A stretch of DNA of 6,622 bases from Clostridia bacterium (GTDB lineage: Bacteria > Bacillota_A > Clostridia > Oscillospirales > CAG-272): positions 1 through 6,622 of the forward strand of contig JAFTDQ010000105.1 in the NCBI GenBank assembly GCA_017454075.1, written 5' to 3'. The notes below the pieces were generated by a model. It made no database searches. It was not told where the DNA came from and worked only from the letters and a program-made list of their open reading frames with translations. Made by a program: the position numbers and the translations under genes. Numbering within the stretch: the first letter of the stretch is position 1; the number at the start of each line of letters is the position of its first letter. Positions 1 through 6,417 of this stretch are shown piece by piece.

Positions 1-1605
1 AGGCTCCGCCGCGAGCTTGACGTGATAAAGGAACGGGAGCTCCGCGCGGCGGAGCTCGGAAACAGAAAGGCCTCGCTCGAGCGGAGAATAAGCGAGATCT
101 CGGCCGGAGAGAGCCGCCTTAAACAGGACAGGATAACGTATCTTATAGACTGTCAGAGAAAAAGGGCGGCGGAGCTTGAGAATAAACGCCTCGGGGTCGA
201 GGAGGCGCGCCGGAAACAGGACGAATTTGAAAGCCGCTGGCAGGTGCGCGACCGTTTCCCGAACCCCGGGGACCTCGATTTTATAAAGGAAACCGTCCTG
301 AGAGACGCCGAAGCCGCGTCGGCCGCCGTGGCGGCGAGCGCCGAATACGAACTGAAAAAGGGCTACGCCGCCGACGCCGAGGAGGTCTGCCGCGTTGCAA
401 GGGAAGAGGCGGAGCCGGGCATACGTTCGGCCGTGAGGAGACAGAACCTGCTCACCGTCGCCGCCTACGCCGCGCTCGGGCTTTTCACGGCCTCCCTCGC
501 CGTGACGCTTGTTTCGTTTTTTGCCGGGATGCCCTCTTTCATGAGGATAATCTCGCCGGTCGGGACGGTCGCCTTTCTTGCCGCGTTCATCCTTCTCATC
601 CTCGGGGTGAACAGGGTGAGACGGAAGATAGACCGTCTGAGGGACTTTTCGAAATACGAGGACGCCAAAAAGCGGGCCGAAGAGCTCAGCCGGGCGGCAT
701 TTGAGAAGAAAAACGCCTTCGAGGAGGCGGCCCGGAGGACGCGCGAGGAGACGGAAGAGCGGCTGAGGACCTACCGGCTGACGTCTTCCGACCCCGTCGG
801 GGAACTCGAGGGGATACTTGACGAGCACAAACGGCTCTCCGAAGTATACACGGAACTGAACCACGGATACACGGAGGAAAAAATAGCGTACGATCTTTTC
901 CTTCAGAACGAAAGCACTCCGACGGACGACGGGCGGGAGATAATCCTTCCCGAAGGATACGGCGAAACGACGTACGCCGAGGGCATGAAGGAGCTCGCCG
1001 ACGAAACGGAACGCCTGAACGGCGAGATAGTCGACGTCAGGGAGGAGATCGCGCGGCTCGAGGGGTACGATTCCGCCGCAAAGGCGGCGGAGCTCCGGCG
1101 CGTAGAAGACGAGATTTCGGAGTTCAGCGAGACTTTCGAGACCGTCCTGCTCGCCGAAAAGGCGCTTGCCCGCGCCTCGGAGGAGATAAAAAACTCCGTA
1201 GCTCCGGCGATAAAGCGCATGGCTTCCGAAAAGATGTCGGTGCTCACGTCCGGGAAATACGCCTCGCTCGGGGTCGACGGCTCGCTCGCCGTCACGTTCA
1301 CGCCGGACGACGGCGCCGGCGGGACCGTGATAAGGGACGAGAGGTACATGAGCTCGGGGACGGCCGACTGTTCCTACATATCCCTGCGCCTCGCGATTGC
1401 GGATCTCATATCGGGCGGCGAACCGCTTCCCGTGATCTTTGACGAGACCCTCAACCATCTCGACGGAAAACGAATGCTCGCGTGCCTTCAGATGCTGTCG
1501 GGCGGCGGGCAGGTTCTGCTTTTCACGGCGTCGGACAGGGAAAGAAGGATAAGCGAGGCGGCCGGGCTGCCTCACAGGATGATAATCATGGAGCGCGCCT
1601 CATGA
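1..1605 (+). CDS. YhaN-like (Rad50/SbcC-type) membrane-anchored ATPase, 5' partial
   Basis: The frame is open from the first base, so the N-terminus, with the expected Walker A, lies upstream; the GTG at 22 is only an internal codon that could be mistaken for a start. Residues below are counted from that GTG. Long charged, Glu/Arg/Lys/Ala-rich stretches (about 1-140 and 200-430) look like coiled coil. Two hydrophobic segments (about 143-168 and 176-197) form a membrane hairpin in the middle, as in Bacillus YhaN. The C-terminal ABC half-site is clear: signature SSGTADCSYISLRLA from 444, Walker B LPVIFDETLNHLD with D474/E475, and D-loop near 478-481. The usual switch-histidine position in LLFTASDRE (about 499-507) has no histidine. 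The family is thought to act in DNA end or structure processing with an SbcD-like nuclease; no such partner is visible here, though one could lie upstream. The family call is firm, the function inferred. Confidence 0.85.
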   Translation, partial: RLRRELDVIKERELRAAELGNRKASLERRISEISAGESRLKQDRITYLIDCQRKRAAELENKRLGVEEARRKQDEFESRWQVRDRFPNPGDLDFIKETVLRDAEAASAAVAASAEYELKKGYAADAEEVCRVAREEAEPGIRSAVRRQNLLTVAAYAALGLFTASLAVTLVSFFAGMPSFMRIISPVGTVAFLAAFILLILGVNRVRRKIDRLRDFSKYEDAKKRAEELSRAAFEKKNAFEEAARRTREETEERLRTYRLTSSDPVGELEGILDEHKRLSEVYTELNHGYTEEKIAYDLFLQNESTPTDDGREIILPEGYGETTYAEGMKELADETERLNGEIVDVREEIARLEGYDSAAKAAELRRVEDEISEFSETFETVLLAEKALARASEEIKNSVAPAIKRMASEKMSVLTSGKYASLGVDGSLAVTFTPDDGAGGTVIRDERYMSSGTADCSYISLRLAIADLISGGEPLPVIFDETLNHLDGKRMLACLQMLSGGGQVLLFTASDRERRISEAAGLPHRMIIMERAS

Positions 1606-2108
1606 CGGACGAGAGATTCGTCTCGGTGTGCTTCACCGGCCACCGCGACCTCCCGGAGGACGCGGAGGCGCTCAGAAAAGCCCTTTCGGGGATAATCGAC
1701 GGGCTGTGCCGGGAAGGGATGAGGATCTTTTACGCCGGCGGGGCCGTAGGGTTCGATATGATGGCCTCCGAAGAGGTGCTGAAAGCGAAGGACAGGTTCG
1801 GGGGGGTCGAGCTGCGGCTGCTTCTCCCCTGCGCCGGGCACGATCTCAGATGGAAGGAGGCCGACCGCCTCCGGCTTTCCGCGATAAAAAACGCCGCGGA
1901 CTCCGTCGAGGTGCTTTCCCCGGTATTTACCAGGTGGTGCATGCACGAGCGCAACAGGGAGCTCGCCGACAGATCGGCGGTCTGCGTCGCTTATCTGCGG
2001 CGCAGCGAAGGGGGCACCGCCTCGACCGTCAGGTACGCGTCGAAAAAAGGACTGAGGGTCATAAACGTCCCGGACGGGGACGGCGAAGATTTTCAAAAAG
2101 GATTGTGA
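1602..2108 (+). CDS. SLOG-superfamily (DUF1273/YpsA-type) protein, 168 aa
   Basis: The start is set by an ATGA overlap with the preceding stop and a GGAG at 1590-1593, 8 bases upstream; a longer in-frame extension from a TTG at 1482 would run deep inside the ATPase gene and is unlikely. The Rossmann-like SLOG fold is recognisable by CFTGHRDLP (residues 10-18), the glycine-rich YAGGAVGFDMMASEE (44-58, with E57/E58), PCAGHDLRW (76-84), a conserved RNRELADRS stretch and GGTASTV (137-143) near the end. These are the positions that bind nucleotide-like ligands in SLOG/LOG/DprA relatives. The length is normal for YpsA-type proteins. The biochemical role is not established; YpsA affects cell division in Bacillus, and other SLOG proteins are proposed sensors or processors of nucleotide signals. 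Coupling to the ATPase gene points to coordinated synthesis. The next gene begins one base after the stop. Confidence 0.88.
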   Translation: MTDERFVSVCFTGHRDLPEDAEALRKALSGIIDGLCREGMRIFYAGGAVGFDMMASEEVLKAKDRFGGVELRLLLPCAGHDLRWKEADRLRLSAIKNAADSVEVLSPVFTRWCMHERNRELADRSAVCVAYLRRSEGGTASTVRYASKKGLRVINVPDGDGEDFQKGL

Positions 2109-2109
2109 C

Positions 2110-2685
2110 ATGAAAAAGACGGCTCTGATACTGTGTTTTCTGATTCTTCTCTCGGGGTGCGCCGGGGCGCCCCCGCTTTCGGACGAAGAGGCCGCGGAGG
2201 TGATAAACGCCCTCCTTCCGCTCTCGTCAGAGGTGAACGGCATCCTTTTCGGGAAGGGTCTGCCCGCCGTCGACGAGGCGTACGAAGAGGAGCATTCCGG
2301 TACCGCGTACTTCCCCGTAAAGGAGGGGACGGGCTATTCGTCCGTCGCCGACATAAAGCGCGCCGCCGAAAAGGTCTATTCGAAATCCTATCTTGAATCG
2401 GTCTATATGTCGGCCTTCGAGGGGATGAACGGCGGGACGTCAGTCATAGGTTCGGTCAGCCCGAGATACACGGAGATCGGCGGGGTGCTGAAGGTCAACG
2501 TGTCGGCAAAGAGCTTTGACGTCAGAACCTACGAAAAGGTGACGGAATGCAGGTTCTCGTCGTCCGGACAGGGATACGCGGTGTATTCGTGCAAGGCCCT
2601 CGGCTCGGACGGGAAGACGTATGATTTAAAGATTTATCTTGCCGGTGCGGCCGGCGAATGGAGATTCGACAGCCCGGTTTACTGA
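2110..2685 (+). CDS. Small secreted lipoprotein of unknown function, 191 aa
   Basis: The N-terminus MKKTALILCFLILLSGC is a textbook type II signal peptide: two lysines, a hydrophobic core and lipobox LLSGC, with lipidation expected at Cys17. The mature protein should therefore sit on the outer face of the cytoplasmic membrane. AAAAGGA just upstream (about 2096-2102) is a good ribosome site for the ATG, which lies one base past the previous stop. The mature part (about 170 residues) has no cysteine-rich or enzyme motif I recognise. An acidic N-terminal helix is followed by a segment with AYFPVKEG and SVADIKRAAEKVYS, then alternating beta-like strands ending in GEWRFDSPVY. This layout loosely resembles IseA-type (DL-endopeptidase inhibitor) or NTF2-like lipoproteins, but that is only an impression. 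Its place directly before an exporter-class ABC permease suggests it could be an accessory component, or the two may simply share a transcript. Confidence 0.82.
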   Translation: MKKTALILCFLILLSGCAGAPPLSDEEAAEVINALLPLSSEVNGILFGKGLPAVDEAYEEEHSGTAYFPVKEGTGYSSVADIKRAAEKVYSKSYLESVYMSAFEGMNGGTSVIGSVSPRYTEIGGVLKVNVSAKSFDVRTYEKVTECRFSSSGQGYAVYSCKALGSDGKTYDLKIYLAGAAGEWRFDSPVY

Positions 2686-2704
2686 CCTTACGTCGTCTTC
2701 GGAT

Positions 2705-3865
2705 ATGGAAAAGGTGATCCCGTATCTCAAAAAGAACATGATCCTCGCCCTGAGGTCGCTGAGATATAACGGCCGGCGTTACGTACCGTTTTTTATCGCC
2801 GTGATTATATCCGAGCTCTGCTTCGGGGTGCTTTTCTGCGTCAACGGATTCGCGGCGAGGGAGGAAAAACGCATCGCCGCCGGGGAGTACGACTACCATA
2901 TCGAGTATTACGGCATGACGGAGTCTCAGGCGGCGTATCTCCACAATTATTCGTCGGCGATATCTAAGGGCGCGATATACTCGGTCGTCGAGTCCCTGCC
3001 GTCCGGGACGGTCGACGGCGAAGAGGTTTACAACGTGAGGATCCTTTTAAGAGGGGATCTTCAGGCGAATTTCAAACAGTTCCGGCGCGGGGTCCTCGCG
3101 ACGGCTCTTTCTTTCGGAAACGACTCGGTGACTTACTATCTGACGCCGCTCTTTACCGGGGTGAAAAGCGGCAACAACGCGCTGACCCTCCGGCTTATGC
3201 TGATATTCTCGGCGGTCACGCTGCTCCTCCTCACCGCGCTGTATATCGTGAGGATAAACAATTTCAGATTCGAGTACGGGATCTACATGACGTGCGGCGC
3301 GGATTTCCGCAAGCTCACCGAAAACTCGGCCTTCGAGATGCTGGGCATCGTCCTCGTCAGCTATCTGCCGTCGATGGCGGTATCGACGGCGGTCGCCTCG
3401 CTGCTCTGCCGGGGGCTCGCCGTCGCGAGGCCGGTCGGCTGGCTGCTCACGCTCCTTATTACGGCGCTGATCTCCTTCGTTTCGGTCATTTTTCCGATGT
3501 TCGTCGTCTCGAGGATATATCCGGCGAAGAACATCGCGGCGGCGGACAATTCGAATTACGTCGTCTCCCCCCGCCGCTCGGCAGAGCTTCTCGGGGGCGG
3601 GACGGGGAGATATCAGCGGCTCTCGTTCGTGAGATTCCGGAAATATTTCATGAGAGCGACGGCCGCGGCCGCCTCCTTCGCCGTGTGCGCCTCGGTGCTT
3701 TACTACACGTCGTTTATCGCGCGGGCGGAAAACGACGCCCCGGGGGCGCAGTTCGTTCTCACCTTCCGCGACGGGACGGTGTACGACGGTGACTGCGCCG
3801 AACAGCTCGCGACCTTCCCCGATATTTCGGCCGTGAACAAGGTGCTGAAAAGAACGCCGCCGTGA
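2705..3865 (+). CDS. FtsX/MacB-type ABC transporter permease, N-terminal half (frame-disrupted)
   Basis: The ATG at 2705 gives the usual permease start, with a basic amphipathic lead (residues 1-26, ending in SLRYNGRRY) before TM1. Its Shine-Dalgarno is weak, so translation probably depends on the lipoprotein stop 19 bases upstream. Predicted layout: TM1 about 28-49, external domain 1 about 50-162, TM2 163-184, TM3 212-235, TM4 246-268, then a basic linker with RYQRLSFVRFRKYF, TM5 318-339, and the beginning of external domain 2. The chain then stops at residue 386 with VLKRTPP and a TGA. This is the first half of a duplicated eight-helix FtsX permease (TM1-domain-TM2-4, TM5-domain-TM6-8); the missing part is encoded in another frame immediately downstream. 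The stop falls in mid-domain, so the half alone is unlikely to work as a normal transporter. The family call is strong; whether the gene is broken in the cell is open. Confidence 0.82.
   Translation: MEKVIPYLKKNMILALRSLRYNGRRYVPFFIAVIISELCFGVLFCVNGFAAREEKRIAAGEYDYHIEYYGMTESQAAYLHNYSSAISKGAIYSVVESLPSGTVDGEEVYNVRILLRGDLQANFKQFRRGVLATALSFGNDSVTYYLTPLFTGVKSGNNALTLRLMLIFSAVTLLLLTALYIVRINNFRFEYGIYMTCGADFRKLTENSAFEMLGIVLVSYLPSMAVSTAVASLLCRGLAVARPVGWLLTLLITALISFVSVIFPMFVVSRIYPAKNIAAADNSNYVVSPRRSAELLGGGTGRYQRLSFVRFRKYFMRATAAAASFAVCASVLYYTSFIARAENDAPGAQFVLTFRDGTVYDGDCAEQLATFPDISAVNKVLKRTPP
3793..3865 (+). other. Frame-change zone in the permease gene
   Basis: The first permease frame ends at the TGA at 3863-3865, while the frame encoding the C-terminal half is open from just after a stop at 3790-3792. 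Any switch between them must therefore lie inside this interval and be equivalent to a missing single base (or a -1 ribosomal shift). Protein sense appears to change near 3836-3850: PDISAVNK in the first frame is sensible, and GAEKNAAVMN in the second reads naturally into the rest of the domain. No classical X-XXY-YYZ slippery heptamer is present at the junction. The TGATG at 3863-3867 would also allow termination-reinitiation. Confidence 0.7.
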
Positions 3866-4902
3866 TGAACGCCGCGCTCGCCTTCGGAAAGGGGAAAATA
3901 CTCCCGTTTGCCGAGGGCTTCGTCGGGTATTCCGGCGACGGGTATTCGAGGTACACGAACACCGCGGATTTCTCGCCGGCCGACGAGGAGGTCATAAAAT
4001 GGCTTTCGCGGTTCGATTACGACGGGGACCTTTCGCTCGGGCTCAGCGACGGCTGGTGCATAATATCTCAGAACAGATACAACCGCCGGGTGATGAACGT
4101 GAAGCCCGGGGACGAGATATATATCGCGGCGGCTGACGAACAGCCGCGCGAGGGAACGAAGTTCATGCGCTCCGAGCTCGACATGCTCGAGGGGGATAAG
4201 CTCCTCAGGGCGAAGCTCGATTATTATTCGTATTCGTACAGGACGCTGAAGGTCGCAGCGGTGCTTAAAGACCTTCCGACCTCCGGGATGATACCCGTGT
4301 ACGTTTCGCCGGGCGACTGGCGGGATATCGCCGGGCCGGCCGTCTATACCCGGCTCGAGCTGTACTGCGACGACGGCGCCGACCTTGAAAAGCTCGACAG
4401 GGAACTCAGGCAGTGGGCGTCGATCTACGGCGGGATAACGGTGAGAAACACGCATTTCGCCGCCGAAAGGGAGATAGAAAGGGCGCAGCACCGTCCCGGG
4501 ATGCTCGCCGCGCTCGGCATTCTCACGGCGGTCTCGGCGCCCGTGCTCTGGTTCTTCTCCGAGACGGTTTTCTACGGGAAACGCCGGGACGAGTTTCTCA
4601 TTCTGTCGTGGTTCGGCGGGACGGACAGGGAGATACGCTCGATACATCTCGCCGACGCAGGGGCTTTTGCCCTGATAAGCACGGTCTTTACCGCCCTGTT
4701 CTCGGCGGCGGGGATCGGGATATCGTACCGCGCCGCCAATTTTGCGGCCGGAACGTCGCTGTATCACGCTTTCAGGTTCCCGTGGGTCCTGTATCTCGTG
4801 ATACTTCTGCTCACGGCGGTAGGATCGGCCGCCGCCGTAATAATCTCATACGTCGCCCTGCGCCGCTCCTCGGCCGCCGGCGACCTCACAGACGACAACT
4901 GA
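3865..4902 (+). CDS. FtsX/MacB-type ABC transporter permease, C-terminal half (frame-disrupted)
   Basis: Taken alone this frame can start at the ATG at 3865, which overlaps the previous TGA by one base, or at the adjacent GTG at 3862, giving about 345 residues. No good Shine-Dalgarno precedes either. The first 210 or so residues are a soluble domain (with VKPGDEIYIAA and LKVAAVLKDLP, MacB-like beta-strand patterns) and lack any signal or membrane segment. TM6 follows at about 214-236, TM7 at 265-288 and TM8 at 307-332, with the cytosolic loop FYGKRRDEFLILSWFGGTDREI typical of FtsX permeases, where it contacts the ATPase. The soluble part should lie outside the membrane, which requires TM5 from the upstream frame. 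The two frames therefore most probably represent one protein of roughly 730 residues. The ATPase gene begins 16 bases downstream. Confidence 0.82.
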   Translation: MNAALAFGKGKILPFAEGFVGYSGDGYSRYTNTADFSPADEEVIKWLSRFDYDGDLSLGLSDGWCIISQNRYNRRVMNVKPGDEIYIAAADEQPREGTKFMRSELDMLEGDKLLRAKLDYYSYSYRTLKVAAVLKDLPTSGMIPVYVSPGDWRDIAGPAVYTRLELYCDDGADLEKLDRELRQWASIYGGITVRNTHFAAEREIERAQHRPGMLAALGILTAVSAPVLWFFSETVFYGKRRDEFLILSWFGGTDREIRSIHLADAGAFALISTVFTALFSAAGIGISYRAANFAAGTSLYHAFRFPWVLYLVILLLTAVGSAAAVIISYVALRRSSAAGDLTDDN

Positions 4903-4904
4903 CA

Positions 4905-4913
4905 GGGAGGGGG
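4905..4913 (+). promoter_or_regulatory. Strong ribosome binding site of the ABC ATPase gene
   Basis: GGGAGGGGG lies about 5 bases before the ATG at 4919 and is the strongest Shine-Dalgarno match in the gene string. It fixes the ATPase start and contrasts with the weak sites before the permease frames. Confidence 0.7.
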
Positions 4914-4918
4914 ACAGG

Positions 4919-5668
4919 ATGGCTCTTCTCGAAGCAACGAATATAATAAAGCTGTACAGACAGTACGACGACACGGTGACGGCGGTCAACCGGGTGAATC
5001 TGTCGGTCGAGCGCGGGGAGTTCGTCGCGATAATCGGCGCCTCCGGCTCGGGAAAATCGACTCTCCTTCAGATACTCGCGGGGATCGACAAACCGACGAG
5101 CGGGACGGTTACGATCCGCGGGAACGACATAACGGGAATGGGCAGGGATGCCCTTTCGAGGTTCCGCGGGGCGAATATCGGGTTTATTTTTCAGAAGCAC
5201 AACCTGATCCCCCAGCTGACGGCGCTCGAGAACATTCTCGTCCCGACGATAATGTGCAACAAGGCGGACAGCCAGTACGAGGAGCATTTCAAAAAGCTGA
5301 CGACGATGCTCGGCATAACCGACCGGCTCCACCATCTCCCGTCGGAGCTCAGCGGCGGTCAGGCGCAGCGCGTGGCGATCGCGCGGGCGATGATAAACGA
5401 CCCGGAGGTGCTCTTTGCCGACGAGCCGACGGGCAATCTCGACCGCGAGAACGCCGACGAGGTCCTCGGGCTCCTGCTCCACACGAGGGAGTCGCTCGGG
5501 CAGACCGTCGTGATGGTGACTCACGATCTGACGATCGCCGACCGGGCGGACGTCATATACCGCATGGACGGCGGCAGGCTCTTCGTTTACAGGGACAGGG
5601 ACGGGGTGTACAGGAGAAACTCCTTCGAGTCGGAGCTCGCCCGGGCGAAAGCGGACGCCTCGGAATGA
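4919..5668 (+). CDS. ABC transporter ATP-binding protein, MacB/LolD class, 249 aa
   Basis: This is a complete and apparently intact ATPase. Walker A GASGSGKST is at residues 40-48, the Q-loop glutamine is Q92 in FIFQKHNLIP, the signature LSGGQAQR is at 144-151, Walker B VLFADEP has D168 and E169, the D-loop NLD is at 173-175 and the switch histidine is H202 in MVTHD. FQKHNLIPQLTALENI after the Q-loop and ADEPTGNLD are hallmarks of the MacB/LolD/Bce subgroup, which uses FtsX-type permeases to move or extract lipids, peptides or antibiotics at the membrane face instead of pumping them across. It would form a homodimer under the permease encoded just upstream. The C-terminal extension after 210 is short and charged. 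The substrate cannot be read from the sequence; no two-component regulators are seen in the window. Confidence 0.95.
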   Translation: MALLEATNIIKLYRQYDDTVTAVNRVNLSVERGEFVAIIGASGSGKSTLLQILAGIDKPTSGTVTIRGNDITGMGRDALSRFRGANIGFIFQKHNLIPQLTALENILVPTIMCNKADSQYEEHFKKLTTMLGITDRLHHLPSELSGGQAQRVAIARAMINDPEVLFADEPTGNLDRENADEVLGLLLHTRESLGQTVVMVTHDLTIADRADVIYRMDGGRLFVYRDRDGVYRRNSFESELARAKADASE

Positions 5669-5683
5669 CGCAAAAAAACCGAA

Positions 5684-5705
5684 AAAAATCCGCGAAAAAT
5701 CCGCG
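5684..5705. repeat. Two tandem 11-bp direct repeats (AAAAATCCGCG)
   Basis: Perfect head-to-tail copies occupy 5684-5694 and 5695-5705, in A-tract-rich DNA just after the ABC ATPase stop and 11 bases before the -35 box of the next gene. They could be protein binding sites (iteron-like or activator half-sites) spaced one helical turn apart, or simply a small duplication. Confidence 0.6.
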
Positions 5706-5716
5706 ACAAACGTGAG

Positions 5717-5745
5717 ATGACAAAACAGGGAAATCCCCTTATAAT
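5717..5745 (+). promoter_or_regulatory. Sigma-A-type promoter for the winged-helix gene
   Basis: ATGACA (5717-5722, five of six to TTGACA), a 17-bp spacer and a perfect TATAAT (5740-5745) make a near-consensus promoter. Transcription is expected to start near 5752, about 32 bases before the ATG at 5784. The -10 box lies inside the left arm of a long inverted repeat, which suggests repressor control. Confidence 0.78.
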
Positions 5746-5779
5746 GTTTCCACAATCAGGGAACACTATAAGGGGATTT
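5731..5779 (+). promoter_or_regulatory. 21-bp inverted repeat: operator / read-through hairpin overlapping -10 and RBS
   Basis: The left arm 5731-5751 and right arm 5759-5779 pair over 21 positions, with one A-C mismatch (5744/5766) and one G-U pair (5749/5761), around a 7-base loop. The left arm contains the TATAAT box. The right arm contains AAGGGGA (5770-5776), the ribosome site of the gene at 5784, with 8 bases of spacing. As DNA it is a good dimer-binding operator. In RNA entering from the upstream operon it would fold, hiding the ribosome site, and since AAATCCCC...GGGGATTTT resembles a terminator it may also end that transcript. RNA from the local promoter starts in the loop and would lack the left arm. 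Confidence 0.72.
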
Positions 5780-5783
5780 TACT

Positions 5784-6272
5784 ATGGATAATCAGAAAAA
5801 CGGCGTCCGGGGTCTTTGGATACCGAGGGAGGTACTGCTCGACCGGGATCTGAGCGCGCTTGAAAAAATCATTCTCACGGAGATCGACGCGCTGAGCGGA
5901 GATGACGGATGCCGGGCGAGCAACGCCTATCTCGCCGGGGTCTGCGGCTGCAGCGAGAAAGGGATCAGCAGCGCCGTCTCAAAGCTCGCGAAAAACGGAT
6001 ACGTTTCATATTCCGGAAGCAACGGAAGGAGCAGAAAACTGCTCAGCAGACTGACAAAAAGCTCGGGTCTGCCCGGCGAGAAAAGCGGGTCAGCCCGGCA
6101 AAAAGCGCGAGAAAGAATAACAGACAAGAATATGGAGAGTAATACGGAAAGAAACAAAAAAAGAAAAAGCGGATGCGCGATCATCGAAAACTTCGACCCG
6201 CGGGAAGTCTACGAAAAAGCCGTCGAGCGCTCTATGAAAGAGATGCTGGAACAGCTCGGCACGGAAGGCTGA
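5784..6272 (+). CDS. Winged helix-turn-helix protein of mobile-element type, 162 aa
   Basis: The start follows AAGGGGA by 8 bases. Residues 10-37 (GLWIPREVLL, then SALEKIILTEIDAL) and ASNAYLAGVCGCSEKGISSAVSKL (45-68) form a helix-turn-helix; the wing is about 73-91, ending in RKLLSRLT. This N-terminal module is typical of replication-initiator or replisome-organiser-like proteins and regulators on Firmicutes plasmids, prophages and conjugative elements, where W-I-P and A-S-N-x-Y-L-A are recurrent. Residues 92-140 are a basic, probably disordered linker encoded by unusually A-rich DNA. The last 20 or so residues (FDPREVYEKAVERSMKEM) may form a helix for protein contacts. The protein is short for a replication initiator, so it may be a regulator or a remnant. 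Its own promoter overlaps a palindrome, which fits autoregulation. No integrase, relaxase or other element genes are in the window. Confidence 0.85.
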   Translation: MDNQKNGVRGLWIPREVLLDRDLSALEKIILTEIDALSGDDGCRASNAYLAGVCGCSEKGISSAVSKLAKNGYVSYSGSNGRSRKLLSRLTKSSGLPGEKSGSARQKARERITDKNMESNTERNKKRKSGCAIIENFDPREVYEKAVERSMKEMLEQLGTEG

Positions 6273-6321
6273 TCTTATCCCGCCTCGCAGGACTTTATGA
6301 TGTGAAGCCGGACTATAACTC

Positions 6322-6399
6322 GCCTCCCCCACGGGGGAAGGCAAGACAAGCCTCCCTCGGGGAGGGAGGTGGATCGCGCAGCGCGCGAGACGGAAGGAG
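6322..6399 (+). repeat. GC-rich multi-hairpin intergenic repeat, unit A
   Basis: This unit is a chain of small hairpins: GCCTCCCCC/GGGGGAAGGC around 6322-6342, an exact 8-bp stem CCTCCCTC/GAGGGAGG (6351-6358 with 6362-6369) and an exact 6-bp stem TCGCGC/GCGCGA (6374-6379 with 6383-6388), ending in GGAAGGAG. The same order of modules appears inverted in unit B. Compared with B it seems to lack the outer CCCTCAT-type end. Such units are common between genes in gut Clostridia. An open frame across it is a by-product of the repeat. Confidence 0.75.
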
Positions 6400-6417
6400 T
6401 ATAAGCCGTGTGTCGAG

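Noticed and set aside
22..24. GTG as the true start of the first gene
   Set aside because: The frame is open to base 1 in the same coiled-coil composition, and a YhaN-like ATPase needs an N-terminal Walker A half that is absent, so the gene continues upstream.
1482..1601. N-terminal extension of the SLOG protein from TTG at 1482
   Set aside because: It lies inside the conserved ATPase C-terminus, reads as a low-complexity shadow peptide, and the ATGA overlap with a GGAG site at 1590 gives a normal family length.
2639..2704. Permease start at TTG 2639
   Set aside because: It would add a non-family peptide overlapping the lipoprotein end; the ATG at 2705 gives the typical short basic lead before TM1.
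3841..3866. Programmed -1 frameshift site of the classical heptamer type
   Set aside because: CTGAAAAGAAC near the junction does not fit X-XXY-YYZ in the upstream frame, and no clear downstream stimulatory stem was recognised, so recoding remains only a weak alternative.
3703..4767. Long open frame on the minus strand across the permease
   Set aside because: It is the Arg/Pro/Val-rich shadow typical of GC-rich coding DNA, opposite a clear membrane protein with real motifs.
4886..5755. Long minus-strand frame opposite the ABC ATPase
   Set aside because: The plus strand has every ABC ATPase motif; the antisense product resembles no family and has shadow composition.
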